Positions 17,974-28,800 of a stretch of 64,000 nucleotides of DNA are shown here, one piece after another (position 1 is the stretch's first letter; each line of letters starts with the position of its first letter). The translations under genes were made by a program, and so were the position numbers. Under the pieces are notes generated by a model. The model made no database searches and had not been told where the DNA came from. It saw only the letters and a list, made by a program, of their open reading frames with translations. Origin of the DNA: Moraxella pluranimalium (GTDB taxonomy: Bacteria; Pseudomonadota; Gammaproteobacteria; Pseudomonadales; Moraxellaceae); NCBI RefSeq assembly GCF_002014825.1, contig NZ_MUYU01000015.1, positions 1-64,000 of the forward strand, given 5' to 3'.

Positions 17974-17988
17974 ACAAAAGGTGAGAAA

Positions 17989-18195
17989 ATGTCAGAAAAT
18001 CTACTACCTTGCCCATGCTGTAAAACACCGATGTTTGAAGAATATGGCAGTTTTGATATTTGCCTAAAGTGTAATTGGCAAGATGATATTGTACAGCTTA
18101 ACAATCCTGATTTTGCTGGCGGTGCAAATTACTTGTCGCTCAATGAATACACCGAACAATATTTACAGCATCAAGCCAAACATCAAACAAAATAA
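17989..18195 (+). CDS. CPCC family cysteine-rich protein
   Basis: A 68-residue soluble protein matching the CPCC family. The defining pattern is clear: LPCPCCKTPMFEEYGSFDIC, then CNWQDD and NNPDFAGGANYLSLNEYTEQY. The two Cys pairs probably bind a zinc ion like a small ribbon. These proteins are of unknown function and often sit singly beside toxin-, immunity- or housekeeping-type genes. The ribosome site is AAGGTGAG. It is paired with the preceding membrane protein. Confidence 0.85.
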   Translation: MSENLLPCPCCKTPMFEEYGSFDICLKCNWQDDIVQLNNPDFAGGANYLSLNEYTEQYLQHQAKHQTK

Positions 18196-18209
18196 TTGTT
18201 CGTGGCAAA

Positions 18210-18240
18210 AAAAAGACTTGGCACACACCCAAGTCTTTTT
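18210..18240. terminator. Bidirectional terminator between the CPCC gene and hemE
   Basis: AAAAAGACTTGG (18210-18221) pairs with CCAAGTCTTTTT (18229-18240). T-runs occur at the end of the stem on both strands, serving the convergent CPCC gene and hemE. Confidence 0.9.
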
Positions 18241-18253
18241 AATTTAACCCTGT

Positions 18254-19324
18254 TTAAATCTGATATTCATGCACCGCATCAATAAAGGCTTTGGCATGGT
18301 CGGGGTTTGACCACTGGGTGATGCCATGCCCGAAGTTTGCCACATAGCCTGTCTTATCAAGCACATAGGCATCATCCAGCATCCGCTTGACTTCGGCACG
18401 GATGGCATCAGGCGTGCCATAGATGGTCGCAGGGTCTAGGTTGCCTTGTAGGGCTTTTTTGGCGTTCAGCGCCGATAGCGTATGGCGTGCCTTATCCAGT
18501 GGCATCGTCCAATCTAGCCCCAATGCATCAGCTTGGCTGTCCGCTTGGATATCTAGCCACAGTCCACCGCCTTTGGTGAATAGCACCACAGGCACATCAG
18601 GATGGATGGCTTTTAGGCGTGCAGCGATGTCACGGTTATAGCGATGGCTAAATTCAGCAAATTGGCGATGACCCAATGCCCCACCCCAACTATCAAAAAT
18701 CTGCACAATCTGCGCCCCTGCACGGATTTGGGCATCCAGATAATCCACCACCGCATCAGCAATCTTGGCAAGTAGTGCGTGTAGCAGCTCTGGCGTGGCA
18801 TACATCATCTGCTTGGTATGGCGAAACTCACGGCTTGAGCCACCTTCGACCATATAAGTCGCCAATGTCCACGGACTACCCGAAAAACCAAACAACGGCA
18901 CTTGACCATTGAGTGCCGTGCGGATGCTTGTCACTGCTTTCATCACATAGTCTAGCGATGAGTTCATATCAATCTTTGGCAAGGCTGCGATGTCAGATTC
19001 TGTTCGAACGGTTTTTTTGAGCTTTGGGCCTTCACCTTCGGCAAAATATAGACCCAAATCAAACGCATCAGGAATGGTCAAAATATCACTGAACAAAATC
19101 GCCGCATCCAGCTCAAATCGACGCAGTGGCTGTAAGGTGACTTCGGTCGCCTTGTCCGTATCTTTGCATAGGCTCAAAAAATCCCCCGCCTGCGCACGGA
19201 CTTCTTTGTACTCTGGTAAATAACGCCCTGCTTGACGCATCATCCATACAGGGGTCGTATCCACAGGCTCAAAGCGAATGGCACGCAATAGGCGGTCATT
19301 TTTTAGCGGAGCAAATTCGGTCAT
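18254..19324 (-). CDS. hemE: Uroporphyrinogen decarboxylase
   Basis: Removes four acetate carboxyls from uroporphyrinogen III to give coproporphyrinogen III in heme synthesis; cytosolic dimer. The length of 356 residues is standard. The signature [23 protein letters not shown] contains the active-site Arg residues, and [41 protein letters not shown] and the C-terminal [16 protein letters not shown] match the family. The ribosome site is AGGAT. It lies 55 bases downstream of proB on the same strand; the bc1 and cytochrome maturation genes elsewhere in the window depend on its product. Confidence 0.98.
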   Translation of the reverse strand: MTEFAPLKNDRLLRAIRFEPVDTTPVWMMRQAGRYLPEYKEVRAQAGDFLSLCKDTDKATEVTLQPLRRFELDAAILFSDILTIPDAFDLGLYFAEGEGPKLKKTVRTESDIAALPKIDMNSSLDYVMKAVTSIRTALNGQVPLFGFSGSPWTLATYMVEGGSSREFRHTKQMMYATPELLHALLAKIADAVVDYLDAQIRAGAQIVQIFDSWGGALGHRQFAEFSHRYNRDIAARLKAIHPDVPVVLFTKGGGLWLDIQADSQADALGLDWTMPLDKARHTLSALNAKKALQGNLDPATIYGTPDAIRAEVKRMLDDAYVLDKTGYVANFGHGITQWSNPDHAKAFIDAVHEYQI

Positions 19325-19379
19325 AGCTTATCCTAAATTAGCAAATTATTAGCAAAGTGAATTTTAAATTTAATAATAA

Positions 19380-20498
19380 CTATAAAATCGCCATCTCATC
19401 TCGATGTACCATCACCGATTTTTCGTCAAAGTGTGGCAAGATATCATGGATTTGGGCGGAGCTTTTTTGGGTGATTAATTTGGCATCAGCGGACGAAAAG
19501 CCCACTTGACCCACCGCAATGCGAGTTTTGGCAGTATCGACAATCTCAACCACACTCCCTGCATCAAAATCACCCTGCACTTCGAGCACTCCAATCGGCA
19601 ACAGGCTCTTGTGGTTGGTCGTGATGGCGGTCTTTGCCCCATCATCGATGATGAGCGTGCCTGCCATGCGGATGTGTGCAGCGAGCCATTGTTTCTTGGC
19701 GATTAGCTTATCACTGCTATCAGTCGTCAATAGCGTGCCGATACGCTCGCCATGCGCTAGGCGGATAATCACATCATCCACCTTGCCACTGGCAATCACC
19801 GTTTGGCACTGACTCATCGCTGCTAAGCGAGCTGCACGGATTTTGGTCAGCATACCGCCACTGCCCCATTTGCCACCATCACCGGCAACATCAAACAGAT
19901 AATCTGCCATCGCGCGCTCTTGTTCGATGAGCTTGGCATCAGGATTGGTGCGGGGATTGTCGGTGAATACGCCGTCTTGGTCGGTCAAGATAATGTACAA
20001 ATCAGCATGAATCATCGCCGCTGCCATCGCTCCCAAGCTGTCATTATCCCCAAACTTAATCTCATCATAGCTGATGGTGTCGTTTTCGTTAATCACAGGC
20101 ACGACACGCCATTCCATCAGCTGTGCGATGGTCTGCGAGATATTCAGATAACGAGAACGATGCGCCAAATCATCATGGGTCAGTAGTACCTGTGATGACT
20201 GCACGCCTTTTTGAATGAGTGCCTGCCACCAAGTCTCAATCAAACCCATCTGTCCAATCGACGCACACGCTTGCAATGCTTCTAGCTTTTTGGGTCGTTC
20301 GGGCAGATTCATCCGCACCACCCCTTCGGCAACCGCACCGCTTGAGACGAGCAGGACTTCATGACCGCTGTTTTGTAGTTCAGCGATTTGTCTCGCCCAT
20401 TCATAAATCGCTGTGCGATCTAGCCCCCGACCGTTATTGGTCAGTAGCGATGAGCCGATTTTGACGACGATGCGCTTGGTTTTCATCTGCTTATCCAT
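19380..20498 (-). CDS. proB: Glutamate 5-kinase
   Basis: Phosphorylates L-glutamate to gamma-glutamyl phosphate, the first step of proline synthesis. The 372-residue protein has the amino-acid kinase domain ([20 protein letters not shown] at the start, [40 protein letters not shown]-like [12 protein letters not shown]) and a C-terminal PUA domain (about 285-365). The start at 20498 follows the obgE stop by 15 bases with AGG upstream; a second in-frame ATG lies at 20486. It is co-transcribed with obgE, a common pairing in proteobacteria. Confidence 0.97.
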   Translation of the reverse strand: MDKQMKTKRIVVKIGSSLLTNNGRGLDRTAIYEWARQIAELQNSGHEVLLVSSGAVAEGVVRMNLPERPKKLEALQACASIGQMGLIETWWQALIQKGVQSSQVLLTHDDLAHRSRYLNISQTIAQLMEWRVVPVINENDTISYDEIKFGDNDSLGAMAAAMIHADLYIILTDQDGVFTDNPRTNPDAKLIEQERAMADYLFDVAGDGGKWGSGGMLTKIRAARLAAMSQCQTVIASGKVDDVIIRLAHGERIGTLLTTDSSDKLIAKKQWLAAHIRMAGTLIIDDGAKTAITTNHKSLLPIGVLEVQGDFDAGSVVEIVDTAKTRIAVGQVGFSSADAKLITQKSSAQIHDILPHFDEKSVMVHRDEMAIL

Positions 20499-20513
20499 GA
20501 ACCTGTGATGTGC

Positions 20514-21743
<1,230 letters not shown>

Positions 21744-21868
21744 CTAAATTCTGACTAAAATAAAAAATCTTTCGCCCGTGCGACCACCCACCGCACAAAA
21801 TTTGGGCATAGTGATGTATTTTAGCACAGTTTGGCAGGTTTTGGGGGATTATTGAGCAGACAAAGCAA

Positions 21869-21893
21869 AACCACCAAATTGGGTTTGGTGGTT
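21869..21893 (-). terminator. Terminator-like hairpin downstream of the DUF6984-like gene
   Basis: AACCACCAAA (21869-21878) pairs perfectly with TTTGGTGGTT (21884-21893) around a 5-base loop. On the minus strand it is followed by TTTTGCTTTG. It lies 183 bases past the DUF6984-like stop, after the interrupted small reading frame. Confidence 0.65.
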
Positions 21894-21917
21894 GAGTATG
21901 ATAATGATGCACACAAT

Positions 21918-22055
21918 TTACTCAATCAAATTTTTGACATCATCCGATATATAAATAAGAACCGGTTGAATGAATTTATCCATGTCATACAAGTCAACAA
22001 TTTGTTCTCCCGCTCGCGATTAAAGCTCATACATATCATCATTAAAAACTATCAT
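21918..22055 (-). pseudogene. Interrupted 45-codon reading frame after the DUF6984-like gene
   Basis: An ATG at 22055, 21 bases past the DUF6984-like stop and preceded by a G-rich ribosome site (GGGGGA), opens a frame MIVFNDDMYEL, then TAA as codon 12, then continues SRAGEQIVDLYDMDKF and onward without interruption to a TAA at 21918-21920. The part after the stop reads like a normal protein with mixed charged and hydrophobic residues. It may be a decayed gene, a remnant of a longer protein, or chance. No family is recognised. Confidence 0.4.
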
Positions 22056-22076
22056 TTTATCAATCCCCCAAATTCC

Positions 22077-22451
22077 TTATTCATAAATAAAAATATCTTC
22101 AAAGATAAATGTAGTTCCCAATGGGGCTTTTAAAGCTTTAAAATCAGTCGTAAAACTATCTAACTCATAAAGATAACCATCTTCATCAACTGATAATTCC
22201 AAAAATACCTTTCTACCATCTGTATCAAAAGTTGTAACTTCGATTAATGGCTTACCATACAATCGCTTGTGACGACACTCACGCAAAAATTGCATTGACC
22301 CCATACCACCATCATCAAGCAATTCCACGACAAAAGTTTGCGAAATTGACAAATCTAACTTAAATGGAAGTTGGCACATACCAAGCAAATACTTAATCAA
22401 TCGCAATTCGCACTCGGACAATAAGCGTGGTGGAGATAAACTTTGCTTCAT
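22077..22451 (-). CDS. DUF6984-like hypothetical protein
   Basis: A 124-residue soluble protein resembling the DUF6984 family by its opening pattern (LLSECELRLIKYLLGM, then LPFKLDLSISQTFVVELLDDGGMGSM) and by an acidic C-terminal half (ELSVDEDGYLYELDSFTTDFKAL). The function is unknown. The start at 22451 is chosen because TAGGAATAAC precedes that ATG; a longer frame upstream lacks a ribosome site. The gene is more AT-rich than obgE and gapA on either side. The family assignment is from memory of the pattern and is not certain. Confidence 0.6.
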   Translation of the reverse strand: MKQSLSPPRLLSECELRLIKYLLGMCQLPFKLDLSISQTFVVELLDDGGMGSMQFLRECRHKRLYGKPLIEVTTFDTDGRKVFLELSVDEDGYLYELDSFTTDFKALKAPLGTTFIFEDIFIYE

Positions 22452-22528
22452 TGTTATTCCTATTAAGCATGAAAACCACCAAACAGCTTTAGCCATTTGA
22501 TGGTTGTGTCAATCAGTCGTGCTGATGA

Positions 22529-23881
22529 TTAGTAACGCACGCCTGCCATTTCTTCGGCGACACGGATAACTTGGGTGCTATAGCCCATTTCGTTATCGTA
22601 CCAGATGTACATGGTCGCACGGTTGCCACTGGCGATGGTGGCTTTGGCATCAAAGATGGCGACTTTTTCAGAACCGACGAAGTCAGTTGAGACCGCTTCA
22701 GGTGAATCTGAGTAGTTGATTTGCTCTTGCCATTGTTCGCTTTGGGCGACAGCCTTCATAAAGGCATTTAGCTCATCAGCTGTACCCACTTCTTTTTCGA
22801 AGTTTAGGTTCAAAATAGCCAATGACACATTTGGCGTCGGTACACGGATGGCGTTGCCTGATAGCTTGCCTTTAAGCTCTGGGATGGCTTTTGATACCGC
22901 TGATGCTGCGCCTGTGCTGGTCATCACCATGTTTAGCGGTGCGGCACGGCCACGGCGGTCGGCTTTGTGGTGGTTGTCCACGAGATTTTGGTCATTGGTG
23001 AATGCGTGAACAGTTTCCATATGACCATTGACCACACCAAAGGCATCGTGTAGGACTTTTAGCGTTGGGGTGATGGCGTTGGTGGTGCAGCTGGCAGCTG
23101 AGACGATTTTGTCATCGCCGATGGTGCTGTGGTTCACACCATAGACCACATTTTTGATGTCACCTTTGGCAGGTGCGGTCAGTAGCACTTTTGCCACGCC
23201 TTTTGATGCTAGGTGCTTGCCTAGACCTGCTTCATCTTTCCATTTACCGGTGTTGTCGATGACCAATGCATTATCGATACCATAGGCGGTGTAGTCGATT
23301 TCGCTTGGGTCGGCTGCATAGATGACTTGGATAAAGCGGCCATTGGCAATGATGCCGTTATTGGCTTCATCGATGCTCACGCTACCATCGAACCAGCCAT
23401 GTACTGAGTCACGCTCAAGTAGGCTTGCACGCTTGGCAAGGTCGCCTTCGCCTGCTGGACGCACGACGATGGCCTTGAGCTGTAGGCCTGCTGATGATGC
23501 AGGACGGCTCATCAATAGGCGTGCTAGGATACGACCGATACGACCAAAGCCGTATAGCACGACATCTGTCGCTGCCGCTGTGCCTTGGGCGAAGTCTGCT
23601 GCTGATTTGCCTGCTTTGATGGCTTGACCTAGGTCAATGCGAGCGGTGGTGTTGCCTTGAGCAACTAGGCTTTCTGCCAGTGCCAATGACGCTGCCACAT
23701 CCACACCATGCTGGTCGTGCAGTGCTAGCACTTTGGCGACCGATAGTGCCACACGCTCACCAAAGAATGAAACGGTTACATCTTTTGCTGCAAGCAGGCT
23801 CAACGCTGCGATAAGCTTGGCTGCGGTTGCTTCTTGGGCTTGGCGAGTCGCCAGATGAGATTGGTACAGATTAGCAGACAT
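22529..23881 (-). CDS. gap: Glyceraldehyde-3-phosphate dehydrogenase, long form
   Basis: NAD(P)-dependent enzyme interconverting glyceraldehyde 3-phosphate and 1,3-bisphosphoglycerate. The 450-residue protein has a helical N-terminal extension of about 105 residues not found in the common 335-residue enzyme, then the nucleotide site GFGRIGR (111-117), the catalytic Cys265 in SAASCTTNAITP, and the C-terminal WYDNEMGYSTQVIRVAEEMA. Long forms of this type occur in Pseudomonas and Moraxellaceae and are usually taken as gluconeogenic. The start at 23881 is supported by AAAAGGTGG. It is a single-gene unit. Confidence 0.93.
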   Translation of the reverse strand: MSANLYQSHLATRQAQEATAAKLIAALSLLAAKDVTVSFFGERVALSVAKVLALHDQHGVDVAASLALAESLVAQGNTTARIDLGQAIKAGKSAADFAQGTAAATDVVLYGFGRIGRILARLLMSRPASSAGLQLKAIVVRPAGEGDLAKRASLLERDSVHGWFDGSVSIDEANNGIIANGRFIQVIYAADPSEIDYTAYGIDNALVIDNTGKWKDEAGLGKHLASKGVAKVLLTAPAKGDIKNVVYGVNHSTIGDDKIVSAASCTTNAITPTLKVLHDAFGVVNGHMETVHAFTNDQNLVDNHHKADRRGRAAPLNMVMTSTGAASAVSKAIPELKGKLSGNAIRVPTPNVSLAILNLNFEKEVGTADELNAFMKAVAQSEQWQEQINYSDSPEAVSTDFVGSEKVAIFDAKATIASGNRATMYIWYDNEMGYSTQVIRVAEEMAGVRY

Positions 23882-24112
23882 ATTGCCACCTTTTTTCAAT
23901 GATAAAATCAGTTTGGGAGAACCGATAATGCGATTTGGCACATCATCGGCATAAAAAAAATTGCTTAATCAACAAGATTGTAAAACAAAATCACTGCCGA
24001 CGCAATTTTAATCAATTTAAAAAATGACGATATTTATTAAATTAATGTTAATGATGTGCAAATTGTATATATTTTGGGCAAATTGCGGTTCATTTAATCA
24101 TTGCTCATCATT

Positions 24113-25186
24113 TTACCCAGTCATCATCCCACGAATCCCTGCAATCGCCACTGCACCATTGACGCTAGCCGTCCGCTCATCCGATAAATCAAGTCCACCC
24201 AAAGCAATCGCAGGCATACTCAGTCGCCCTGCCAACTCGCCAAAGCCCTGCCAACCGAGTGCCTGCACAGTTGGATGGCTTTGGGTCATCTTCACAGGCG
24301 ACACGAGTGCACCGATGACACGGGCATGGCGTGCTAAGTGATTGGCAAGCGTGACTTCATGCGTATCATGGACACCGACGAGTAGCGGTAAATCTTTTGG
24401 TAAGCCTGTTGGTAAACACTGTGCACAATTCGTCATCTGCCCCTGCATATCCACACACTTACTCAAAGTCTGTGCGGATAATTTGACCATCACGGTACTG
24501 TTTATACCATCAAATTCATCACGGTACGCCAGATATAAGTCATCTTTTATCACCATACAAATGTCAGTGCGGTGCGTATTGATGGCTTGATACAGCTGTC
24601 TTGCCATCGCCACATCAGTCTGTGGGCGTAGATAGAACCAAGCTTGATTGGGTAGATGAGCTACATAATACTGCACAAACTCATCTATCGTGCCAAAGTG
24701 CGCCAAGTCATGCGAAATAATCAGCTTATCAGTAAGGCTAAGCCAATCTAAAATCCGCACATTCGCCGCAGGCAAAAGCTCGCCACTCATCAGTAGCTCA
24801 TCGATGCTTAGCCAATGCAGTGCTTGATTTTCACAGCCGTGCGTGCGATGGCGAAATGCGTGGTACTGTGTATTGGTTAGATGTACTTGATAAATGTGCA
24901 ATTCAACAGACTTATCCGTATAATCATGCGCAATCACGCCAAAACGAACCAACTGGTCGGTTTGTAAATCAAGCCCGATTTCTTCGCCCACTTCTCGGAT
25001 GAGCGCAAGCTCCGCCAATTCGCCCTGCTCTATCTTGCCACCGACGAACTCAAGCTTACCGCCTTGATGCTGATGTGCTTGACGCATCGCGAGCAAAAAT
25101 TCATCCTGATAACGAATCACTGCCACAGCGACACGGATAACGGGGTTATCTTTGGGGGTTGTTTGATGGGTATTCATAATGATCAT
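24113..25186 (-). CDS. Nudix hydrolase fused to a thiamine-phosphate-synthase-like domain
   Basis: A 357-residue fusion. The N-terminal MutT-like domain (about 15-140) has an intact Nudix box at 50-72 (GKIEQGELAELALIREVGEEIGL), consistent with 8-oxo-dGTP cleanup. The C-terminal half (about 170-350) resembles ThiE: LVGVHDTHEVTLANHLARHARVIGALVSPVKMTQSHPT, then MPAIALGGLDLSDERTASVNGAVAIAGIRGM. Several ThiE active-site residues look replaced, so thiamine synthesis is doubtful. This fusion is widespread in gammaproteobacteria. The ATG at 25186 has an alternative at 25177. It is divergent from hemP. Confidence 0.88.
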   Translation of the reverse strand: MIIMNTHQTTPKDNPVIRVAVAVIRYQDEFLLAMRQAHQHQGGKLEFVGGKIEQGELAELALIREVGEEIGLDLQTDQLVRFGVIAHDYTDKSVELHIYQVHLTNTQYHAFRHRTHGCENQALHWLSIDELLMSGELLPAANVRILDWLSLTDKLIISHDLAHFGTIDEFVQYYVAHLPNQAWFYLRPQTDVAMARQLYQAINTHRTDICMVIKDDLYLAYRDEFDGINSTVMVKLSAQTLSKCVDMQGQMTNCAQCLPTGLPKDLPLLVGVHDTHEVTLANHLARHARVIGALVSPVKMTQSHPTVQALGWQGFGELAGRLSMPAIALGGLDLSDERTASVNGAVAIAGIRGMMTG

Positions 25187-25250
25187 TGTAATTAATTCAA
25201 TAGGTTATAAACTTTTTTTGATAAATTTTGCCAATTTTGGTGATTTAAAT

Positions 25251-25303
25251 TTGCAATTTATCAAAAATCTGCTATCATAAACACAAATGATAATTATTAT
25301 TGT
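25251..25303 (+). promoter_or_regulatory. hemP promoter with Fur-box-like operator
   Basis: A sigma-70-like pair is seen, TTGCAA (25251-25256) and TATCAT (25273-25278) with 16 bases between. Just downstream, over the expected start, AATGATAATTATTATT (about 25286-25301) matches the consensus AATGATAATCATTATC at 14 of 16 positions. This placement fits iron-dependent repression by Fur. Transcription from here would leave a leader of about 180 bases before hemP. Confidence 0.7.
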
Positions 25304-25463
25304 TTAATAACAAATAGCATTTGATAGATGATTTCACAAATTTAGCTATTTGCACATTATGCAAGCAATAATCATTGATGCGCTCGACGCAATTTATGTT
25401 CATCAGTATTAGCTTACGGCTTGGGATAACCACCCATCACCCGTCAATAAAAGGAAAATCGCC

Positions 25464-25631
25464 ATGACTATGACCATCGCTCGCTACTTCAGCAATCGTG
25501 AAAGCACTCGCCTACCAACGCTGTATTCACAAAATCTATTTGCCATGACTAAGGAAGTCCGTATCGAGCATCAAGGTGAAGAATATCGCCTGCGTCTGAC
25601 TCGCAATAACCGCTTGATTTTGACCAAATAA
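25464..25631 (+). CDS. hemP: Hemin uptake protein HemP
   Basis: A 55-residue protein of the HemP/HmuP family. The C-terminal half is diagnostic: KEVRIEHQGEEYRLRLTRNNRLILTK, the basic, strand-rich core of the family. In other proteobacteria HemP/HmuP is needed for heme acquisition and acts with Fur to activate outer-membrane heme receptor genes. The ribosome site AAGGAAAA precedes the ATG, and a Fur-box-like site lies upstream. No heme receptor or TonB gene is adjacent, so this copy acts at a distance. A strong terminator follows 95 bases after the stop. Confidence 0.93.
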   Translation: MTMTIARYFSNRESTRLPTLYSQNLFAMTKEVRIEHQGEEYRLRLTRNNRLILTK

Positions 25632-25636
25632 TTTGT

Positions 25637-25712
25637 CAAACCATAATTTATAAACCAAATTGTCGCTTAGTGATGGTTTGAACGAGTTTAAACCACAAAT
25701 AAACGACAATTT
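25637..25712 (+). repeat. Interleaved inverted repeats in the hemP 3' region
   Basis: CAAACCAT (25637-25644) is complementary to ATGGTTTG (25673-25680), and AAATTGTCG (25657-25665) is complementary to CGACAATTT (25704-25712). Because the arms alternate (1, 2, 1', 2'), the RNA could form a pseudoknot. It lies between the hemP stop and the terminator. Confidence 0.5.
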
Positions 25713-25725
25713 AACAGCTTTCTCC

Positions 25726-25770
25726 AAAACCCAAAAAGCACTGTCAGTCGATGGTGCTTTTTGGGTTTTT
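25726..25770. terminator. Strong bidirectional terminator between hemP and tamB
   Basis: AAAACCCAAAAAGCAC (25726-25741) pairs perfectly with GTGCTTTTTGGGTTTT (25754-25769), 16 base pairs, ending in a T-run on the plus strand. It can end both hemP (plus) and tamB (minus) transcripts. Confidence 0.9.
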
Positions 25771-25829
25771 GCTTTGTCATCATTTGGTTTGGTTATTTCT
25801 AATAAATCAATATAAGCCATTGAAATTTA

Positions 25830-28800
25830 TTAGAATTTCCAACGATAAATCACATCCACCATGTTCTCGGCGGCACTGGTGGCTTCGACATAGACTCGGC
25901 GGGTCAGCTGATAACGCATCGATAGGCTTGATTCGGCATTAAACACGCCCACGCCATAGCGAATGTACAAATCAGGCGTGATGTAGCCGGTGACATTGAC
26001 ATTGGTGTCGCTTGAGTTACCTGATGCGTCGATGGTGAGACTTTGCAGCCCTAGTGCTTGACCGATTTGGTTGGTCAGATTGCGAGTACCTGACAAACCA
26101 AGACTTAAGCCTGCTGCCGCAAGCTGATTGGTGACTTGTGAGCGAAAGCCTTGTTCGGTGATTTGAGAGTCGTTGGATTCACTGATACGCCCTGTGATAA
26201 GCGCATTCATCGCTTGCTGTTCGGTTAGACCTGCATCGTTGAATACCACGATTTCGGGGGCATTTGCCGTACCACGAATACGCAGACCGATGGTTTGACC
26301 TTCGATTTGTTTTTCGCCCTCGATAGATAGGCGTGGATTGAGCAAATCGCCATTAAAGCGGATTTGGGCGTAATTTAGCTCAAGGTTTTGCCCAATGCCG
26401 TCAATCTTGGTACGCTTGGACACCTGCACCACGCCTAGCGCCTGCATTGCCCCTTGACCTGACTGTGTCAAATGTAGCGCACCTGCTAGTGGTAAAGTCG
26501 CCCCAAAGCCACGAAACTCGACATTTTTGCCCAAATCCACACCGATATTGGCATTGATGCTCCACGGCTCAACTTTGGCAAGGATTTTATCGACATTGCC
26601 CGAGATGCGACGGTCAAGCACGGTCACATCTGGCGACTCACTGACGATGGTCGCTGTCGTCTCGGGTGGACGGATGGTCGCTGTCGGGATACTGACCACG
26701 CCTTGAACATCGACATATTTGGATAATGGCTTGACGATAATCTCAAGGTCAGGGCTGATTTGCGAGACCACAAGCGGTGGCTGATTGACCGTCAGATTTT
26801 CGCCTGAGATACCAAGCTTGGCTTGGATTTCTTGAGACCAATCCAGTCCGCCGGTGAGCACGCCTTTGCCATCACCGCTATTAAAGCCACCGGTCAGCTC
26901 GGCACTTGTGCCACGAATACTCATGGTGGCATTGATGTCGGTCAGCACCATTGGCACGCCGACAATCGCAAGCGAACCCTTATCAAGATTGGCATTGCCA
27001 TAGAATAATGGCTTAGTCAAAGTACCACCCAAACCCCCTGCTAGGCTAACCTTGCCTGTGAGCGCTTGTAGATTCGGGAAAAATGGTCTGAGCACCGCCA
27101 AATTCATGTCATTCATCACGAGCGCACCTGAGATTGGCTTGGTGTCTTGATACGGATTGATAATCACATCAGCATAGCCTTGACCTGCCACGCCTGAGAC
27201 ATCGGTGCGGATTTTTAGCCCTTTGGCGACGCTTTGAGCAATCAGTGAGAATCGCTTGTACGGCATCTCGACATAGCCTGTATCATCCGATGTCAGTCCC
27301 AGTCGCCCATCGTCAGAGTACAGCACTGCATCCACGACAGGCTCGCTGCCTTTTTGCCAGCTGACCTTAGCACGACCATTGAGCAATGACTGCCATTCGA
27401 TATCGCTTGGTAGTGCCGCTGAGAATACTTGGGTGTCTAGATTTTGGATAACCACATTGACATTGCCCGAGGTCGGTGTGTAGCTGAGCGTATCTTGTAG
27501 GCAAATCACGCCCACGCCTGCATCGGATGAGCGAGCCGTCTGCCAGCAGTGTGGTGCGACATACACGCTACTGTCATTCATTCCATAGCTAAACTCGGTC
27601 GGCTGACGCTGTGCCATCACCCCAAATCGGCTCTTGATGCTACTATCAGACAGCACACCTGTGTATTTCATGGTATTGCGGTCAAATGAGCCTTGTACCT
27701 TGCTACTGGCTTCGATATCCCCGCTTTTGGTGGCGACAGACAGCACATGGTCGCTTTCAGTTCCCGAAAAATCCACGCGAGCCGATTTGATGACCTTACC
27801 CATGACAATGATATCATTGCCCTGCATGAGTAGCTGACTGTCGGTATTACCAAGATTGATGACCTTGCCGATGACTTGGGCATTTTGGATAACTAGGCTT
27901 GGCGCACGCACCCCTGATGCCGCCATATCAATGTACAAAGTCGGCAAGGCATTATCATCATTAATCAGGATAATACCGCCTTGGATAGCGCCTGCTGTCT
28001 TATCGACAATCTGCCCCAAATCAACAATATTCACACTCGTGGTCAGCTGAGATTCATCGCCTGTGATAGCAAGATAATTTTCGCCAATTTGTACTTTAAG
28101 ATTATCAGCATTGAGTTTTTTGATGATGTTTTGGGTTTGGCGAGCATTGGCATCGATACGGCTACGCAAGCTCAATAGCTCATCTTTTGAGCGGGGGCGA
28201 TGGCTTGCCGCCTTGATACGATTGATATAGCCTTGCAAATCTTTTGGCAAAGCAAGCTCGGCATACAGCGAGCCTGTGGCGTTAAGCTCTCGCCCATTGA
28301 ACTGCCCTGTCAAGTTCAAATCATCCACTCGGACAATCTGCACGCTACTGCCCCAATCGCCACCGATACGCACCTTGCCCGTCATATCCGTGCTAAGCTG
28401 TTTGACAAATGCACCCAAATTCAGCGATGCCATATCCGCATCAAGCTGCCATGCCACGCCGTTTGACAAATCCAGCCAGCCTGTGGCATCAAGCTTACCT
28501 GCCTGCCCTTGATGGCTAAAGCGATTGACCACAAACTTTGAGCCGCTACCCTTAGCATCTATCGCCACTGTGCCTGTTGGTAGGTTTTTGTTTAGCACAC
28601 TGCCGTCGAATTTGAGCGTAACATCGCCCAGCTTGCCTGCGCTGTATTTACCCTGTGATGACACATCGCCTGTGATGGTCGCAATCAGATTGCTGTCTTT
28701 GACAAATTTGGCAGTATTGACTTCATCCAATCTGCCCGCCATATCCCAGCTGATACCGTCAGTCAGACCAAGCTTACCTGCCAATGACACTTTGCCTGAG

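Noticed and set aside
25536-25820. 94-codon minus-strand frame between hemP and tamB
   Set aside because: It runs across the strong bidirectional terminator and the hemP coding sequence.
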